Below are positions 53,768 through 62,695 of a DNA stretch of 64,000 bases, piece by piece. How positions within the stretch are numbered: the stretch's first letter is position 1; every line of letters starts with the position of its first letter. The DNA is from Mucilaginibacter rubeus (GTDB lineage: Bacteria; Bacteroidota; Bacteroidia; Sphingobacteriales; Sphingobacteriaceae), in contig NZ_BMKD01000002.1 of the NCBI RefSeq assembly GCF_014643835.1, positions 124,001 to 188,000 of the forward strand, written 5' to 3'. The translations under genes and the position numbers were made by a program. Under the pieces are notes generated by a model. That model worked only from the letters and a program-made list of their open reading frames with translations, did no database searches and had not been told where the DNA came from.

Positions 53768-54649
53768 ATGGCAAAACTTGGTTTAGTAACTGTGCTGTTT
53801 AACAGCGAAAAAGTATTACCTGGCTTTTTTAAAAGTATTGGAGGGCAATCTTTTACCGATTACCATTTATATCTCATAGATAATAACCCTAACGAGCAAT
53901 CTGATGCCTTGATACAATCACTTGCAAAAAACAATAATGTTACAGCATTTACCTACATCAAAAACAACGCAAATGTAGGCGTGGCAAAAGGTAATAACCA
54001 GGGCATTGAATTATCTATAAAAGACGGATCGACCCATACATTGTTACTTAATAATGATATTGAATTTTATCAGCCAAATCTGTTACTGGATTTATTAAAC
54101 CATTCGGTACAAAAGAACGACGCTATCGTTATCCCCAAGATCTTTTTCTTTGATAACAAAAAAGTGCAGGTGGCCGGAGCTAAGTTCCTATTATACAAGG
54201 GCACAACCGTTGGTATTGGTGAAGGAGCCGATGACGCACCACAATATTGCGTTGAAAAATATGTTGATTTTGCTCCAACCTGTTTCGCCCTGTTTAATAA
54301 TGAAGTATTTGAAACTGTTGGGCTGATGGACGAAAAGTATTTTGTTTATTACGACGATACAGATTTTATGTACAGGGCTCACTATTTGTACGGATATAAG
54401 ATCAAACTATTACCACAGTTACATATCTATCATAAAGAAAGCTCATCTACAGGCGGCGACAGAACTTTGTTCTCCATATTTTATGGTACACGAAACAGGA
54501 TTTATTTCATAAGAAAAAACTTTAAAGGGTTACAGTTTTTAAGTTCATTATCCTATACACTGACAACAAGGGCACTGCGGTACATTCAATTTAATGCTGG
54601 TCAAAGGGGCCAGCTTTTAAAAGGGCTGCGCGAAGGATTTAAGTTATAA
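53768..54649 (+). CDS. Family 2 glycosyltransferase (rhamnosyltransferase-like)
   Basis: A 293-residue GT-A transferase. The N-terminus KLGLVTVLFNSEKVLPGFFK and HLYLIDNNPNEQSDALIQ give the nucleotide-binding strands. NANVGVAKGNNQGIEL (about 65-80) and LLLNNDIEFYQPN (about 92-104, DxD-like motif) are the hallmarks of the WbbL/RfbF rhamnosyltransferase group. DEKYFVYYDDTDFMYRAH (about 195-212) holds the catalytic acid region. It starts three bases after the epimerase stop, consistent with transfer of that epimerase's product or of L-rhamnose; this is inference. Confidence 0.9.
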   Translation: MAKLGLVTVLFNSEKVLPGFFKSIGGQSFTDYHLYLIDNNPNEQSDALIQSLAKNNNVTAFTYIKNNANVGVAKGNNQGIELSIKDGSTHTLLLNNDIEFYQPNLLLDLLNHSVQKNDAIVIPKIFFFDNKKVQVAGAKFLLYKGTTVGIGEGADDAPQYCVEKYVDFAPTCFALFNNEVFETVGLMDEKYFVYYDDTDFMYRAHYLYGYKIKLLPQLHIYHKESSSTGGDRTLFSIFYGTRNRIYFIRKNFKGLQFLSSLSYTLTTRALRYIQFNAGQRGQLLKGLREGFKL

Positions 54650-54665
54650 TTTTTTTAATATTAAA

Positions 54666-56021
54666 ATGACCACTGCAATAAAGGACCGTAGTTTTAAGGA
54701 TAGCGTTATTGTACTGATAGTGCTCCTGATAGGCTTCCAATCGTTTCCTATCATTAAAGTGGGTGGTGTGTTTAAAATATATGAGTTATTGGCTTTAATA
54801 CTTCTTTTCACAGAAATAGCTTTCATCGAGAAATTTAAATTTGCTAATAGCGTATCATTGGCGGCTTGCTGTTTTTTTGTATTGTCGCCAATTATTAGTT
54901 ATATCTGTTCCAATTTATTTCTGGGATATCCAAGCGGCTTTTATTATAAATATCCGGATGCAGCATCGTTCAAGTTTAACTACTATGTATTTCCTTTCCT
55001 TCAGCTCATTTATATGTTTTTCAATTTCACGGCATTTAATGCCATTTCAATTTCAAAATATATTTATGATCACTTTGAAGTAATCTTAAAAAGAATTGTG
55101 TTAATAGGTACGTTTATTGCTTTTTGTTCGCTATTTGCACTATTTGTTAAAGATATCATCATATTGTTGCCTTCTTTTATTCAAAACAAAACTTATTACG
55201 ATTTCCGTAGCTCGGGCTTTTCGCAGGAGCCAAGCTTTTATATTTTATACCAGGCTTGGATTTGTTTGATAGGTTGGTATACAAAGCCTCTTTTTAAAAC
55301 CTATAGCTGGTATTTGATCATGGCCATTAATGTTTCGTCATTATTGCTAACATTCTCAACTGCAATGTTTGGCTTTGCACTTATTTTGGGCAGCTCCGTT
55401 TTTCTTTTTAAATCTCCAATTAGAATTAAACTGGGAATAATTTTCGTTATAGCAGTTTTATTATTGCTGGGGTATATAGCATTACTTTATTTTGATCTCT
55501 ATCCTGTTTTTGAATACATATTTGTATCCAAACTATCGGGTTTTTTTTCAATACCAGAAACCACCACTGACAGTGGCAGCTATAGAAGCTACACTTCATC
55601 AATAGGTATCCGGATTTTCAAAGATCATTGGCTTACAGGCGTCGGCGTTGGCAATAGTATATATTACATGTATATATATGAATTTAAAATGGGCATCAGA
55701 GAGTTTGGAGAAATGCTTAGCCCCGGTATATTTCCCCAAAATTCCTTCTCGAGTGTTTTGGCTGATCAGGGTATTGTTGGCGGGCTGTCATTTTTAGCAT
55801 TTTTAGGTGGAGCTTTAAGGAAATTTTGGATCAATAAAAACAAAAGCCGTTATAACCAAATGTTTTTACTCGGTACGCTTTTTAATTTTTTAGCGATGCT
55901 TTCCATAGCGCCCACCTATTCCCTGTATTTGTGGGTTTTTATTGCCCTGGGGTTGTGTTTTATAAAGTATTTCAACGTAGAACAAAGTAACATAAGCGGA
56001 ATGGCCAGCAAACTGACCTAA
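54666..56021 (+). CDS. wzy: O-antigen polymerase (Wzy-like)
   Basis: A 451-residue membrane protein with about eleven or twelve hydrophobic helices and a large polar loop in the C-terminal half (about 295-360, IPETTTDSGSYRSYTSSIGI then FKDHWLTGVGVGNS). This is the usual layout of the O-antigen ligase/polymerase superfamily. The loop holds an RSYTSSIGIRIFKDHWLTGV stretch of the type seen in Wzy_C domains. As the only such protein in the locus it is taken to be the polymerase that joins repeat units in the periplasm. Sequence divergence of Wzy makes the symbol tentative. Confidence 0.85.
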   Translation: MTTAIKDRSFKDSVIVLIVLLIGFQSFPIIKVGGVFKIYELLALILLFTEIAFIEKFKFANSVSLAACCFFVLSPIISYICSNLFLGYPSGFYYKYPDAASFKFNYYVFPFLQLIYMFFNFTAFNAISISKYIYDHFEVILKRIVLIGTFIAFCSLFALFVKDIIILLPSFIQNKTYYDFRSSGFSQEPSFYILYQAWICLIGWYTKPLFKTYSWYLIMAINVSSLLLTFSTAMFGFALILGSSVFLFKSPIRIKLGIIFVIAVLLLLGYIALLYFDLYPVFEYIFVSKLSGFFSIPETTTDSGSYRSYTSSIGIRIFKDHWLTGVGVGNSIYYMYIYEFKMGIREFGEMLSPGIFPQNSFSSVLADQGIVGGLSFLAFLGGALRKFWINKNKSRYNQMFLLGTLFNFLAMLSIAPTYSLYLWVFIALGLCFIKYFNVEQSNISGMASKLT

Positions 56022-56072
56022 GCTATCAGGCAGCTAAATAATAGTCCACGGTTAAATGAATTATAGAAAAAA

Positions 56073-57179
56073 ATGAAGGAAAAGATTTTATTGGTTGATC
56101 AATATAACAAAATTGGAGGAGGGCAAAGTGTTTTGATCAATCTCATCAATTCTTTTAACCATTTAGGCTTTGATTGTACGGTGGCTATTCCCCAAGGAGG
56201 GTACATTGAAAGCCAGGTAAATAATTTGAACTTTCATTATCTCCCCGATCTTAAATTAACTAATAAAAAGAAAACCGTATTCGATTCTTTAAAGTTGTTT
56301 TTTCACTATGCGGGCATCTTAGGTATGGTTAAAAAGGTACGGGAATCAGATATTATTTATGTTAACGGGCCCCGTTATTTTATCTTTTTTTATTTTATTT
56401 CGTTTTTTATCCGACGTAAGTTTATCTATCACGTCCATCTTGATTTTTCCAACGTTGGGAAATTTGTTTTAAAATTATTGTGTAATCAGTCCAACACTTT
56501 TGCATTAGTATTTACTTCCCATTTTTTATCAAGCGGATTTTCAAATTACATAGGCTTAAGCAATACTGCAGCCAACAAAAAACTACATGTGATTGAACCA
56601 GGCCTGACCGAAAAATATGAGGCGCTTAAATTTAATGACAGACTTAGCAGCAGTAGGCATCAATTTAATTTCGTCTCCATAGGTAGGGTTTATCCGGGTA
56701 AGGGTTTTGATTTGATTGTTGAAGCCGCAAAAATCTACAATGATTATCAATTCTATATCATAGGAAATCCAGTTGAGGATTCATTAGCTTACTATGGATC
56801 TTTAAAAAACGATGCTCCGGCAAACGTACATTTTATAAAGGCATCAGATGATATCCCTCAATTGGTTAAGGAATACAATATTCATTTTGCTGTGGTTCCT
56901 TCAGATCTTAACGAGGCATTTGGCATTGTAGCAACCGAATTAATGATGTGTTCATGCATTACTTTCGTAAGAAACCGCGGAGGGTTAAAAGAAATATCAG
57001 TTAACACAGGAGCAATTCTGTTTGAAGACCGGGATACATTAATAACGGCAATAGCAGAAATAGTAACTTCGTTGAATGAATCGAAAAGCAATTTAGCTTT
57101 TAAACAATATAGCAATACTAAAAAATCATATAATTCGGCAGTATTTACCGAAAAATTAAAAAATCTGCTATCAGCTTAA
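56073..57179 (+). CDS. Family 4 glycosyltransferase
   Basis: A 368-residue GT-B-fold transferase. The N-terminal domain begins KILLVDQYNKIGGGQSVLIN with the glycine-rich acceptor loop. The C-terminal domain has NFVSIGRVYPGKGFDLIVEA (about 195-215) and VPSDLNEAFGIVATELMMCS (about 272-291), the E(x7)E nucleotide-sugar motif. It retains the anomeric configuration of the donor sugar. An extra hydrophobic segment (about residues 103-118, RYFIFFYFISFFIRRK by eye) probably helps membrane association. The donor is not predictable. It starts 51 bases after the polymerase stop. Confidence 0.9.
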   Translation: MKEKILLVDQYNKIGGGQSVLINLINSFNHLGFDCTVAIPQGGYIESQVNNLNFHYLPDLKLTNKKKTVFDSLKLFFHYAGILGMVKKVRESDIIYVNGPRYFIFFYFISFFIRRKFIYHVHLDFSNVGKFVLKLLCNQSNTFALVFTSHFLSSGFSNYIGLSNTAANKKLHVIEPGLTEKYEALKFNDRLSSSRHQFNFVSIGRVYPGKGFDLIVEAAKIYNDYQFYIIGNPVEDSLAYYGSLKNDAPANVHFIKASDDIPQLVKEYNIHFAVVPSDLNEAFGIVATELMMCSCITFVRNRGGLKEISVNTGAILFEDRDTLITAIAEIVTSLNESKSNLAFKQYSNTKKSYNSAVFTEKLKNLLSA

Positions 57180-57209
57180 ACCTAATAACCACCAATTAAT
57201 TACATCACC

Positions 57210-58328
57210 TTGAAAGTTGCATTAGTACATGAATGGCTTACCGTAATTGGGGGCTCCGAAAACGTTTTTAAAGAAATTGCCGCATTATATCCCGATGCGG
57301 ATATTTATACGCTTGTAGCCCGCAAGGAAACCATTGTTAAGCTTGGCCTTTCCGGGCATAAGATAAACACTTCTTTTATTCAAAAACTGCCATTTGCAAA
57401 AACTAAATACCGGGCCTATCTGCCTTTATTTCCTTTGGCTATTGAGCAGTTTGATTTATCAGGTTATGATCTGATTATATCATCCTCACATGCTGTAGCT
57501 AAAGGAGCTTTAACCAATTCAAACCAAATACATATCTGTTATTGTCATTCGCCAATACGCTATGCCTGGGACTTGCACCATCAATATTTAAAAGAATCAG
57601 GGCTGGACAAAGGCTTAAAGGGTTTCATAGCAAAATATTTACTGCACCGCATCCGGCAGTGGGATATCATAAGCACCAACCGGGTCGATCATTTTATCGC
57701 TAATTCAAATTACATAGCCAGGCGAATTAAAAAGATCTATGGCCGTGAAAGTACAGTTATATACCCCAACGTGGCAACAGAAGATTTTTTACCTGTTTAT
57801 GAAAAAAAGGATTACTACGTTACCTGTTCACGGTTTGTTCCTTATAAAAAAATTGATTTGATTGTACAGGCTTTTGCCCAGATGCCTGATAAAAAATTAT
57901 TTGTTATTGGCGAAGGTCCTGATTTTAAAAAGGTGAGCAAATTAACTACCTCAAATACTACCTTACTTGGCTATCAACCATTTGATGTGCTTAAAAAATA
58001 CCTGGCCGAAGGTAAGGCGTTTGTGTTTGCAGCTGAAGAAGACTTTGGCATTTTACCTGTTGAAGCCCAAGCCTGTGGCACTCCTGTAATTGCCTTTGGT
58101 AAAGGGGGCGCGTTGGAAAGTGTTATCGAAAATAAAACAGGCATATTCTTCTATGAACAGTCTGCCGAAGCCATTAAAGAGGCCGTGGAGCGTTTCGAGG
58201 TTAACGAATCATTATTTAATTATAAAGAAATTACCCGGCACGCTTCTTCTTTTTCAACAGATATATTTAAAAATGAGCTATTTGTCCAAATTAATAATAA
58301 AACACAAAATAAAATAAAGAATAATTAG
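57210..58328 (+). CDS. Family 4 glycosyltransferase (WbaZ/mannosyltransferase-like)
   Basis: A 372-residue GT-B transferase. KVALVHEWLTVIGGSENVFK and ICYCHSPIRYAWDLHHQYL (about 109-127) are typical of the WbaZ-like mannosyltransferases. The donor domain shows VTCSRFVPYKKIDLIVQAF (about 203-222) and AAEEDFGILPVEAQACGTPV (about 273-292, E(x7)E). Mannose is therefore a possible component of the repeat unit, though specificity cannot be read from sequence. The start is a TTG at 57210; no ATG precedes the conserved N-terminus. A gap of about 120 bases with a new promoter follows. Confidence 0.9.
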   Translation: MKVALVHEWLTVIGGSENVFKEIAALYPDADIYTLVARKETIVKLGLSGHKINTSFIQKLPFAKTKYRAYLPLFPLAIEQFDLSGYDLIISSSHAVAKGALTNSNQIHICYCHSPIRYAWDLHHQYLKESGLDKGLKGFIAKYLLHRIRQWDIISTNRVDHFIANSNYIARRIKKIYGRESTVIYPNVATEDFLPVYEKKDYYVTCSRFVPYKKIDLIVQAFAQMPDKKLFVIGEGPDFKKVSKLTTSNTTLLGYQPFDVLKKYLAEGKAFVFAAEEDFGILPVEAQACGTPVIAFGKGGALESVIENKTGIFFYEQSAEAIKEAVERFEVNESLFNYKEITRHASSFSTDIFKNELFVQINNKTQNKIKNN

Positions 58329-58393
58329 TTTTTAATTGTAGCGTTCTTGATGAATACCCCGTAATTAAGTTTAACAAACATTGGTTTTATTTA

Positions 58394-58427
58394 AAAACGA
58401 TTCGTTTTAGTAAAATTGTTATATTTG
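58394..58427 (+). promoter_or_regulatory. Promoter with inverted repeat before the priming transferase
   Basis: TATATTTG (58420-58427) is a full match to TAnnTTTG, 22 bases before the ATG at 58450. Just upstream the perfect inverted repeat AAAACGA-T-TCGTTTT (58394-58408) covers the place where the -33 element should be. This looks like a promoter with an operator, which would let the last gene of the locus be controlled on its own. Confidence 0.55.
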
Positions 58428-58449
58428 CACAACTTAACCCTGATCGCAA

Positions 58450-59793
58450 ATGCGCTACTCTAAACTACTTCAGCCATTCACGTTTTTTTGTGATTTAATC
58501 TTATTAAATATTGCGCTGCAATGTGCTCACCTATTTATATTTGCATTCTATTCGTCAGAAATACAGTCGACTGATTTTTTACTATTAGTTAACTTAACCT
58601 GGATTACCATTGCTTCGGTAACTAAAAACTATATCATAAAGAGGCCCCTGATATTAAGTGACAATTTAAGCAAATTCATGTCCTCTATGGTGTACCACCT
58701 GGTAATGGTTCTGGGGATTGTTTATTTCTTTAAGCTGTATGAGATAAGCAGAATGGTGATGTTTTGCACATATCTTTTGTTTTTTATCTTCATAGTTGTT
58801 CAGCGCTCTCTAATCTTTTTCACACTCGATTATATTCGTAAAAAAGGCTATAATATTAAACATGTCATCATAATTGGCAATGTGGATATCGTTAACCGGG
58901 TAAAAAAATCATTTTCAAGGCATCCGGAGTACGGGTATAATTTTATTACCACCATACCCGAAGAAATGATTGAAAGCCTGCCCCATGAAATATTATTTGA
59001 GAAAATCCTTGAAGCCAGGCCGGATGAAGCATTTATATGCTACAAATTTATGGATCAGCTTTTATTAAATAAACTGGTTGACCTGGGCGATCAGCATTCC
59101 ATTAAAATTAAACTGGTTTCGGACCTTGTACTTGACAACAGCTATGCCAGCATCGTTAATTATGAAAATCTTCCTGTAATACAGCTCTCCTCTTCTATTG
59201 AGCTCAGCCTGAAGATTATTTTCTTCAAGCGTTGTTTCGACATTATGTTTTCCCTTTTGGTAATGATCCCAGGGCTTCCTGTGTTTATTGCGTTAGCTAT
59301 AGTAACTAAATTAACTTCAAAAGGCCCGGTTTTTTATCGCCAGGAAAGAATTGGCAGAAATCATAAACCTTTCAGAATGTACAAGTTCAGGAGCATGTAC
59401 GTAAACTCAGAGCAATCCGTGCCGATGCTATCAAAAGATAAAGATCCGCGGATTACGAAATGGGGTGTATTTTTACGCAAATCCAGGCTGGATGAATTAC
59501 CCCAGTTTTGGAATGTTTTAAAGGGCGATATGTCTATCGTTGGCCCCAGACCGGAGCGGCAGTATTTTATTGAACAACTCATAGAAGAATCGCCCAATTA
59601 CAAAAAATTATTAAAACTTAAACCCGGCCTCACTTCTATAGGGCAGGTAAATTATGGATATGCCGAAAATGTTCAGGAGATGCGTCACCGGGTTCGTTAT
59701 GATCTTATATATTTAAAAAACGTCAACTTTAATAACGACTTAAGTATAATTTTCCAAACTATAAAAGTGATGGTGCAACTTAAGGGAAAGTAA
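58450..59793 (+). CDS. Polyprenyl glycosylphosphotransferase (WcaJ-like priming enzyme)
   Basis: A 447-residue membrane enzyme that transfers a sugar-1-phosphate to undecaprenyl phosphate and so starts repeat-unit synthesis. Four N-terminal helices (about 10-125) precede a CoA-binding-like domain (HVIIIGNVDIVNRVKKSF, about 137-154). The C-terminal catalytic domain begins KRCFDIMFSLLVMIPGLPVF and contains GPVFYRQERIGRNHKPFRMY, KFRSMYVNSEQ, RKSRLDELPQFWNVLKGDMS and IVGPRPER, all diagnostic of the bacterial sugar transferase family. The sugar (glucose or galactose in relatives) is not certain. It has its own predicted promoter and is followed by a strong terminator. Confidence 0.94.
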   Translation: MRYSKLLQPFTFFCDLILLNIALQCAHLFIFAFYSSEIQSTDFLLLVNLTWITIASVTKNYIIKRPLILSDNLSKFMSSMVYHLVMVLGIVYFFKLYEISRMVMFCTYLLFFIFIVVQRSLIFFTLDYIRKKGYNIKHVIIIGNVDIVNRVKKSFSRHPEYGYNFITTIPEEMIESLPHEILFEKILEARPDEAFICYKFMDQLLLNKLVDLGDQHSIKIKLVSDLVLDNSYASIVNYENLPVIQLSSSIELSLKIIFFKRCFDIMFSLLVMIPGLPVFIALAIVTKLTSKGPVFYRQERIGRNHKPFRMYKFRSMYVNSEQSVPMLSKDKDPRITKWGVFLRKSRLDELPQFWNVLKGDMSIVGPRPERQYFIEQLIEESPNYKKLLKLKPGLTSIGQVNYGYAENVQEMRHRVRYDLIYLKNVNFNNDLSIIFQTIKVMVQLKGK

Positions 59794-59855
59794 ACATTAT
59801 TCTAAAACCCGGCACAACGATCTTCTCGAAGATATAATAAGTATTCAAAAGACAG

Positions 59856-59892
59856 AGCAGGATGGTAATGAAACCATCCTGCTTTATTTTTA
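59856..59892 (+). terminator. Terminator of the polysaccharide locus
   Basis: AGCAGGATGGT (59856-59866) pairs perfectly with ACCATCCTGCT (59873-59883), with a 6-base loop, followed by TTATTTTTAT. It lies 63 bases after the priming-transferase stop and separates the locus from the rhamnosidase gene. Confidence 0.9.
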
Positions 59893-59927
59893 TAAATCAA
59901 TTTACCGGTTACCCTACACATTAAATT

Positions 59928-62582
59928 ATGAGAACACCATTTCTTATTGGATGTTTTTTATTTTCATGGCTCACTACCTCGGCACAAGTGGTTTTAAAAA
60001 ATCTTTTAACCGAAAACCTGAAAAACCCAATTTGTATTGATGCACACAATCCGCGTTTTAGCTGGCAACTTGCAGAAAAAAATAATAGAGCCGTCGGCCA
60101 ACAAGCTTATGAAATACAAGTAGACTCAGCCTCGTTCAGCGAAAATAATACAACCCCGCTATGGTCGAGCGGAAAAATAATATCAAATCAATCAGTGTAC
60201 ATACCTTACCGCGGCAAAACGCTGCTATCATGCCATAAATATTTTTGGCGGGTAAGAATCTGGGATACCAACGGATTACGTTCAGCTTGGAGTGATCAGG
60301 CATTTTGGAAAATGGGCCTGCTATCTGCTTCTGACTGGCATGCCCAATGGATTAGGCCTGCCTTAATTGATACAGTTAACGCTCCCGCTCCTTTGTTGAG
60401 GACTAATTTTTCATTAAACAAAAAAATACGGGAGGCCACAGCTTATATAACTTCGCATGGCTTCTATGAAGCACAACTAAACGGGCATAAAGTAGGCGAT
60501 AGCTTCCTTACACCAGGATGGACAAGTTATAATAAAAGGTTACAATATCAGGCCTATGATGTTACAGCTCTGTTAGCCCAGGGAGAAAATGCCATGGGAA
60601 TTACACTTGGCAGCGGTTGGTATCGTAGTCCGCTGGGCCCATATACACCCAGAGCTAATTCTTATGGCGATAAAACAGCGGTTTTAATGGAGATGAGGAT
60701 CATCTTTACCGATGGCTCAGAGAAAATCATATCGTCAGATCAAAGCTGGAGATCATCTACAGGAGTTTTACAATTTGCCGAGATCTACAACGGTTGTATT
60801 ATTGATACGAGGTTAGAAAAACCAGGATGGGCAGGACCCGCTTTTGATGACCATGACTGGCATCCTGTGCGCATAATGCCATACACTAAAAACACCCTTA
60901 TTGCTACTTATAACGAACCCGTTAAGCAACATGAAACATTTAAGCCAATAAAGGTCATAACTACGCCACGCGGTGAAAAGGTGATTGATTTTGGTCAAAA
61001 TCTGGTGGGCTGGGTAAAAGTTACACTGAAAGGCCGTCCGGGAGACTCAATTAAAATTACTCACGCAGAAGTACTGGATAAAGCAGGCGAATTTTATACA
61101 GAGAATTTACGGGCGGCAAAGGCCGAAAACACTTATATACTAAAAGATACCGTAAAACGTACCTTTGAGCCGCAATTTAGCTGGCAGGGTTTCAGGTACA
61201 TTAAGGTTAGCGGTATAAAAGGTACATTAAATCCAGATGACTTTACCGCTGTAGCTGTTTATTCGGATATGAAAGCTACCGGAAGCTTTTTATGCTCCAA
61301 CCCCTTACTTAATCAATTGCAACACAATATCCAATGGGGGCAGAAAGGTAACTTTCTTGATGTACCAACAGATTGCCCGCAACGCGACGAGCGCTTGGGC
61401 TGGACAGGAGACGCGCAGGTATTTTCACGTACTGCAGCATTTAATATGGATGTTCACAATTTCTTTACCAAATGGCTCAGGGATGTAGCTGCCGATCAGT
61501 ATCCAGGCGGTAGTATCCCTTTTGTGGTTCCGGATGTGTTTACAAATGGCACAAATGAGGTGGGCGGCAGTTCAGGATGGGGAGACGTGGCAACCATCAT
61601 CCCATGGAATATGTATTTTGCATATGGAGACAAAAAGATTTTAGAAAACCAGTTTCAAAGCATGAAAGCCTGGGTTAATTATATCCAAAAGCAAACCAGG
61701 AACAATTTATGGGTAACGGGTAATCATTTTGGCGACTGGTTGTTTTATAGTGTGAATAACGACAGGGATGGTACATCTGCGATAACCAATAAATATCTTA
61801 TCGCACAATGCTTCTATGCATATTCAACCCAAATACTGATCAACAGCGCCAAAGTTTTAAACAAAACAACCGACGAGCAATATTATTCAAAGTTATTGCT
61901 CAAAATAAAACGGGCCTTTGTAAACGAATATGTTACCGCTAATGGCCTGATCTCATCAGATACCCAAACAGCATACATATTAGCTTTGGAATTTGATATG
62001 CTGCCGGTAAACTTGAGGCAGCAGGCTGCAGCGCGCCTTGTTAAAAACATCGGGCTATACCGGGATCACCTGACAACGGGTTTTTTAGGCACTCCTTATC
62101 TTTGTGATGCCCTGACCAGGTTCGGTTACGCCGACGTGGCGTACAAGTTATTATTGCAGGATACTTATCCTTCCTGGCTATACCCAATTAAACAGGGGGC
62201 TACTACTATTTGGGAAAGATGGGATGGTATCAGGACCGACGGCAGTTTTGAAGAGTCATCTATGAATTCTTATAATCATTACGCTTACGGGGCTATCGGC
62301 GATTGGATGTATCGCTATATTACAGGTATTACGCCTGCCGCACCAGCCTATAAAAAAATAACAATCAAACCGGTAATTGGCGGTGGGCTATCATGGGCCG
62401 AAGGAAAATACGACTGCCCGTACGGAACCATCTATAGTAAATGGCAAATCACAGATAAGAAATTAGATATGATGGTAACTGTTCCGCAAAATACAACAGC
62501 TGATATTTTTGTTCCCGATTTTTCAGGAAATAATTACAAAAAATTCACTGTGGGCCCCGGCAATTATCATTACAGCAGATGA
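59928..62582 (+). CDS. GH78 alpha-L-rhamnosidase, secreted
   Basis: An 884-residue glycoside hydrolase that releases terminal alpha-L-rhamnose. A signal peptide (about 1-20, LTTSAQ) precedes an N-terminal beta-sandwich (VVLKNLLTENLKNPICIDAH, PRFSWQLAE). A second sandwich (about 150-320) contains LNGHKVGDSFLTPGWTSYNK. The (alpha/alpha)6 catalytic domain begins near residue 450 and contains DVPTDCPQRDERLGWTGDAQ (general-acid region), SSGWGDVATIIPW and GATTIWERWDGI (base region). A C-terminal sandwich closes the protein. It lies directly behind the polysaccharide locus, but the terminator upstream makes it a separate unit; no promoter box was found. It may trim the cell's own rhamnose-containing polymer or act on plant glycans. 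Confidence 0.95.
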   Translation: MRTPFLIGCFLFSWLTTSAQVVLKNLLTENLKNPICIDAHNPRFSWQLAEKNNRAVGQQAYEIQVDSASFSENNTTPLWSSGKIISNQSVYIPYRGKTLLSCHKYFWRVRIWDTNGLRSAWSDQAFWKMGLLSASDWHAQWIRPALIDTVNAPAPLLRTNFSLNKKIREATAYITSHGFYEAQLNGHKVGDSFLTPGWTSYNKRLQYQAYDVTALLAQGENAMGITLGSGWYRSPLGPYTPRANSYGDKTAVLMEMRIIFTDGSEKIISSDQSWRSSTGVLQFAEIYNGCIIDTRLEKPGWAGPAFDDHDWHPVRIMPYTKNTLIATYNEPVKQHETFKPIKVITTPRGEKVIDFGQNLVGWVKVTLKGRPGDSIKITHAEVLDKAGEFYTENLRAAKAENTYILKDTVKRTFEPQFSWQGFRYIKVSGIKGTLNPDDFTAVAVYSDMKATGSFLCSNPLLNQLQHNIQWGQKGNFLDVPTDCPQRDERLGWTGDAQVFSRTAAFNMDVHNFFTKWLRDVAADQYPGGSIPFVVPDVFTNGTNEVGGSSGWGDVATIIPWNMYFAYGDKKILENQFQSMKAWVNYIQKQTRNNLWVTGNHFGDWLFYSVNNDRDGTSAITNKYLIAQCFYAYSTQILINSAKVLNKTTDEQYYSKLLLKIKRAFVNEYVTANGLISSDTQTAYILALEFDMLPVNLRQQAAARLVKNIGLYRDHLTTGFLGTPYLCDALTRFGYADVAYKLLLQDTYPSWLYPIKQGATTIWERWDGIRTDGSFEESSMNSYNHYAYGAIGDWMYRYITGITPAAPAYKKITIKPVIGGGLSWAEGKYDCPYGTIYSKWQITDKKLDMMVTVPQNTTADIFVPDFSGNNYKKFTVGPGNYHYSR

Positions 62583-62695
62583 CAGCAATCTATCTCTGAA
62601 AACCGGGCACTCCCGCTACATAAATGATGAAACCCGGCAGGTTCAAGTATCTATAAAAATCATATATTCGGTTATAATCAAATAAAATTGAATTT

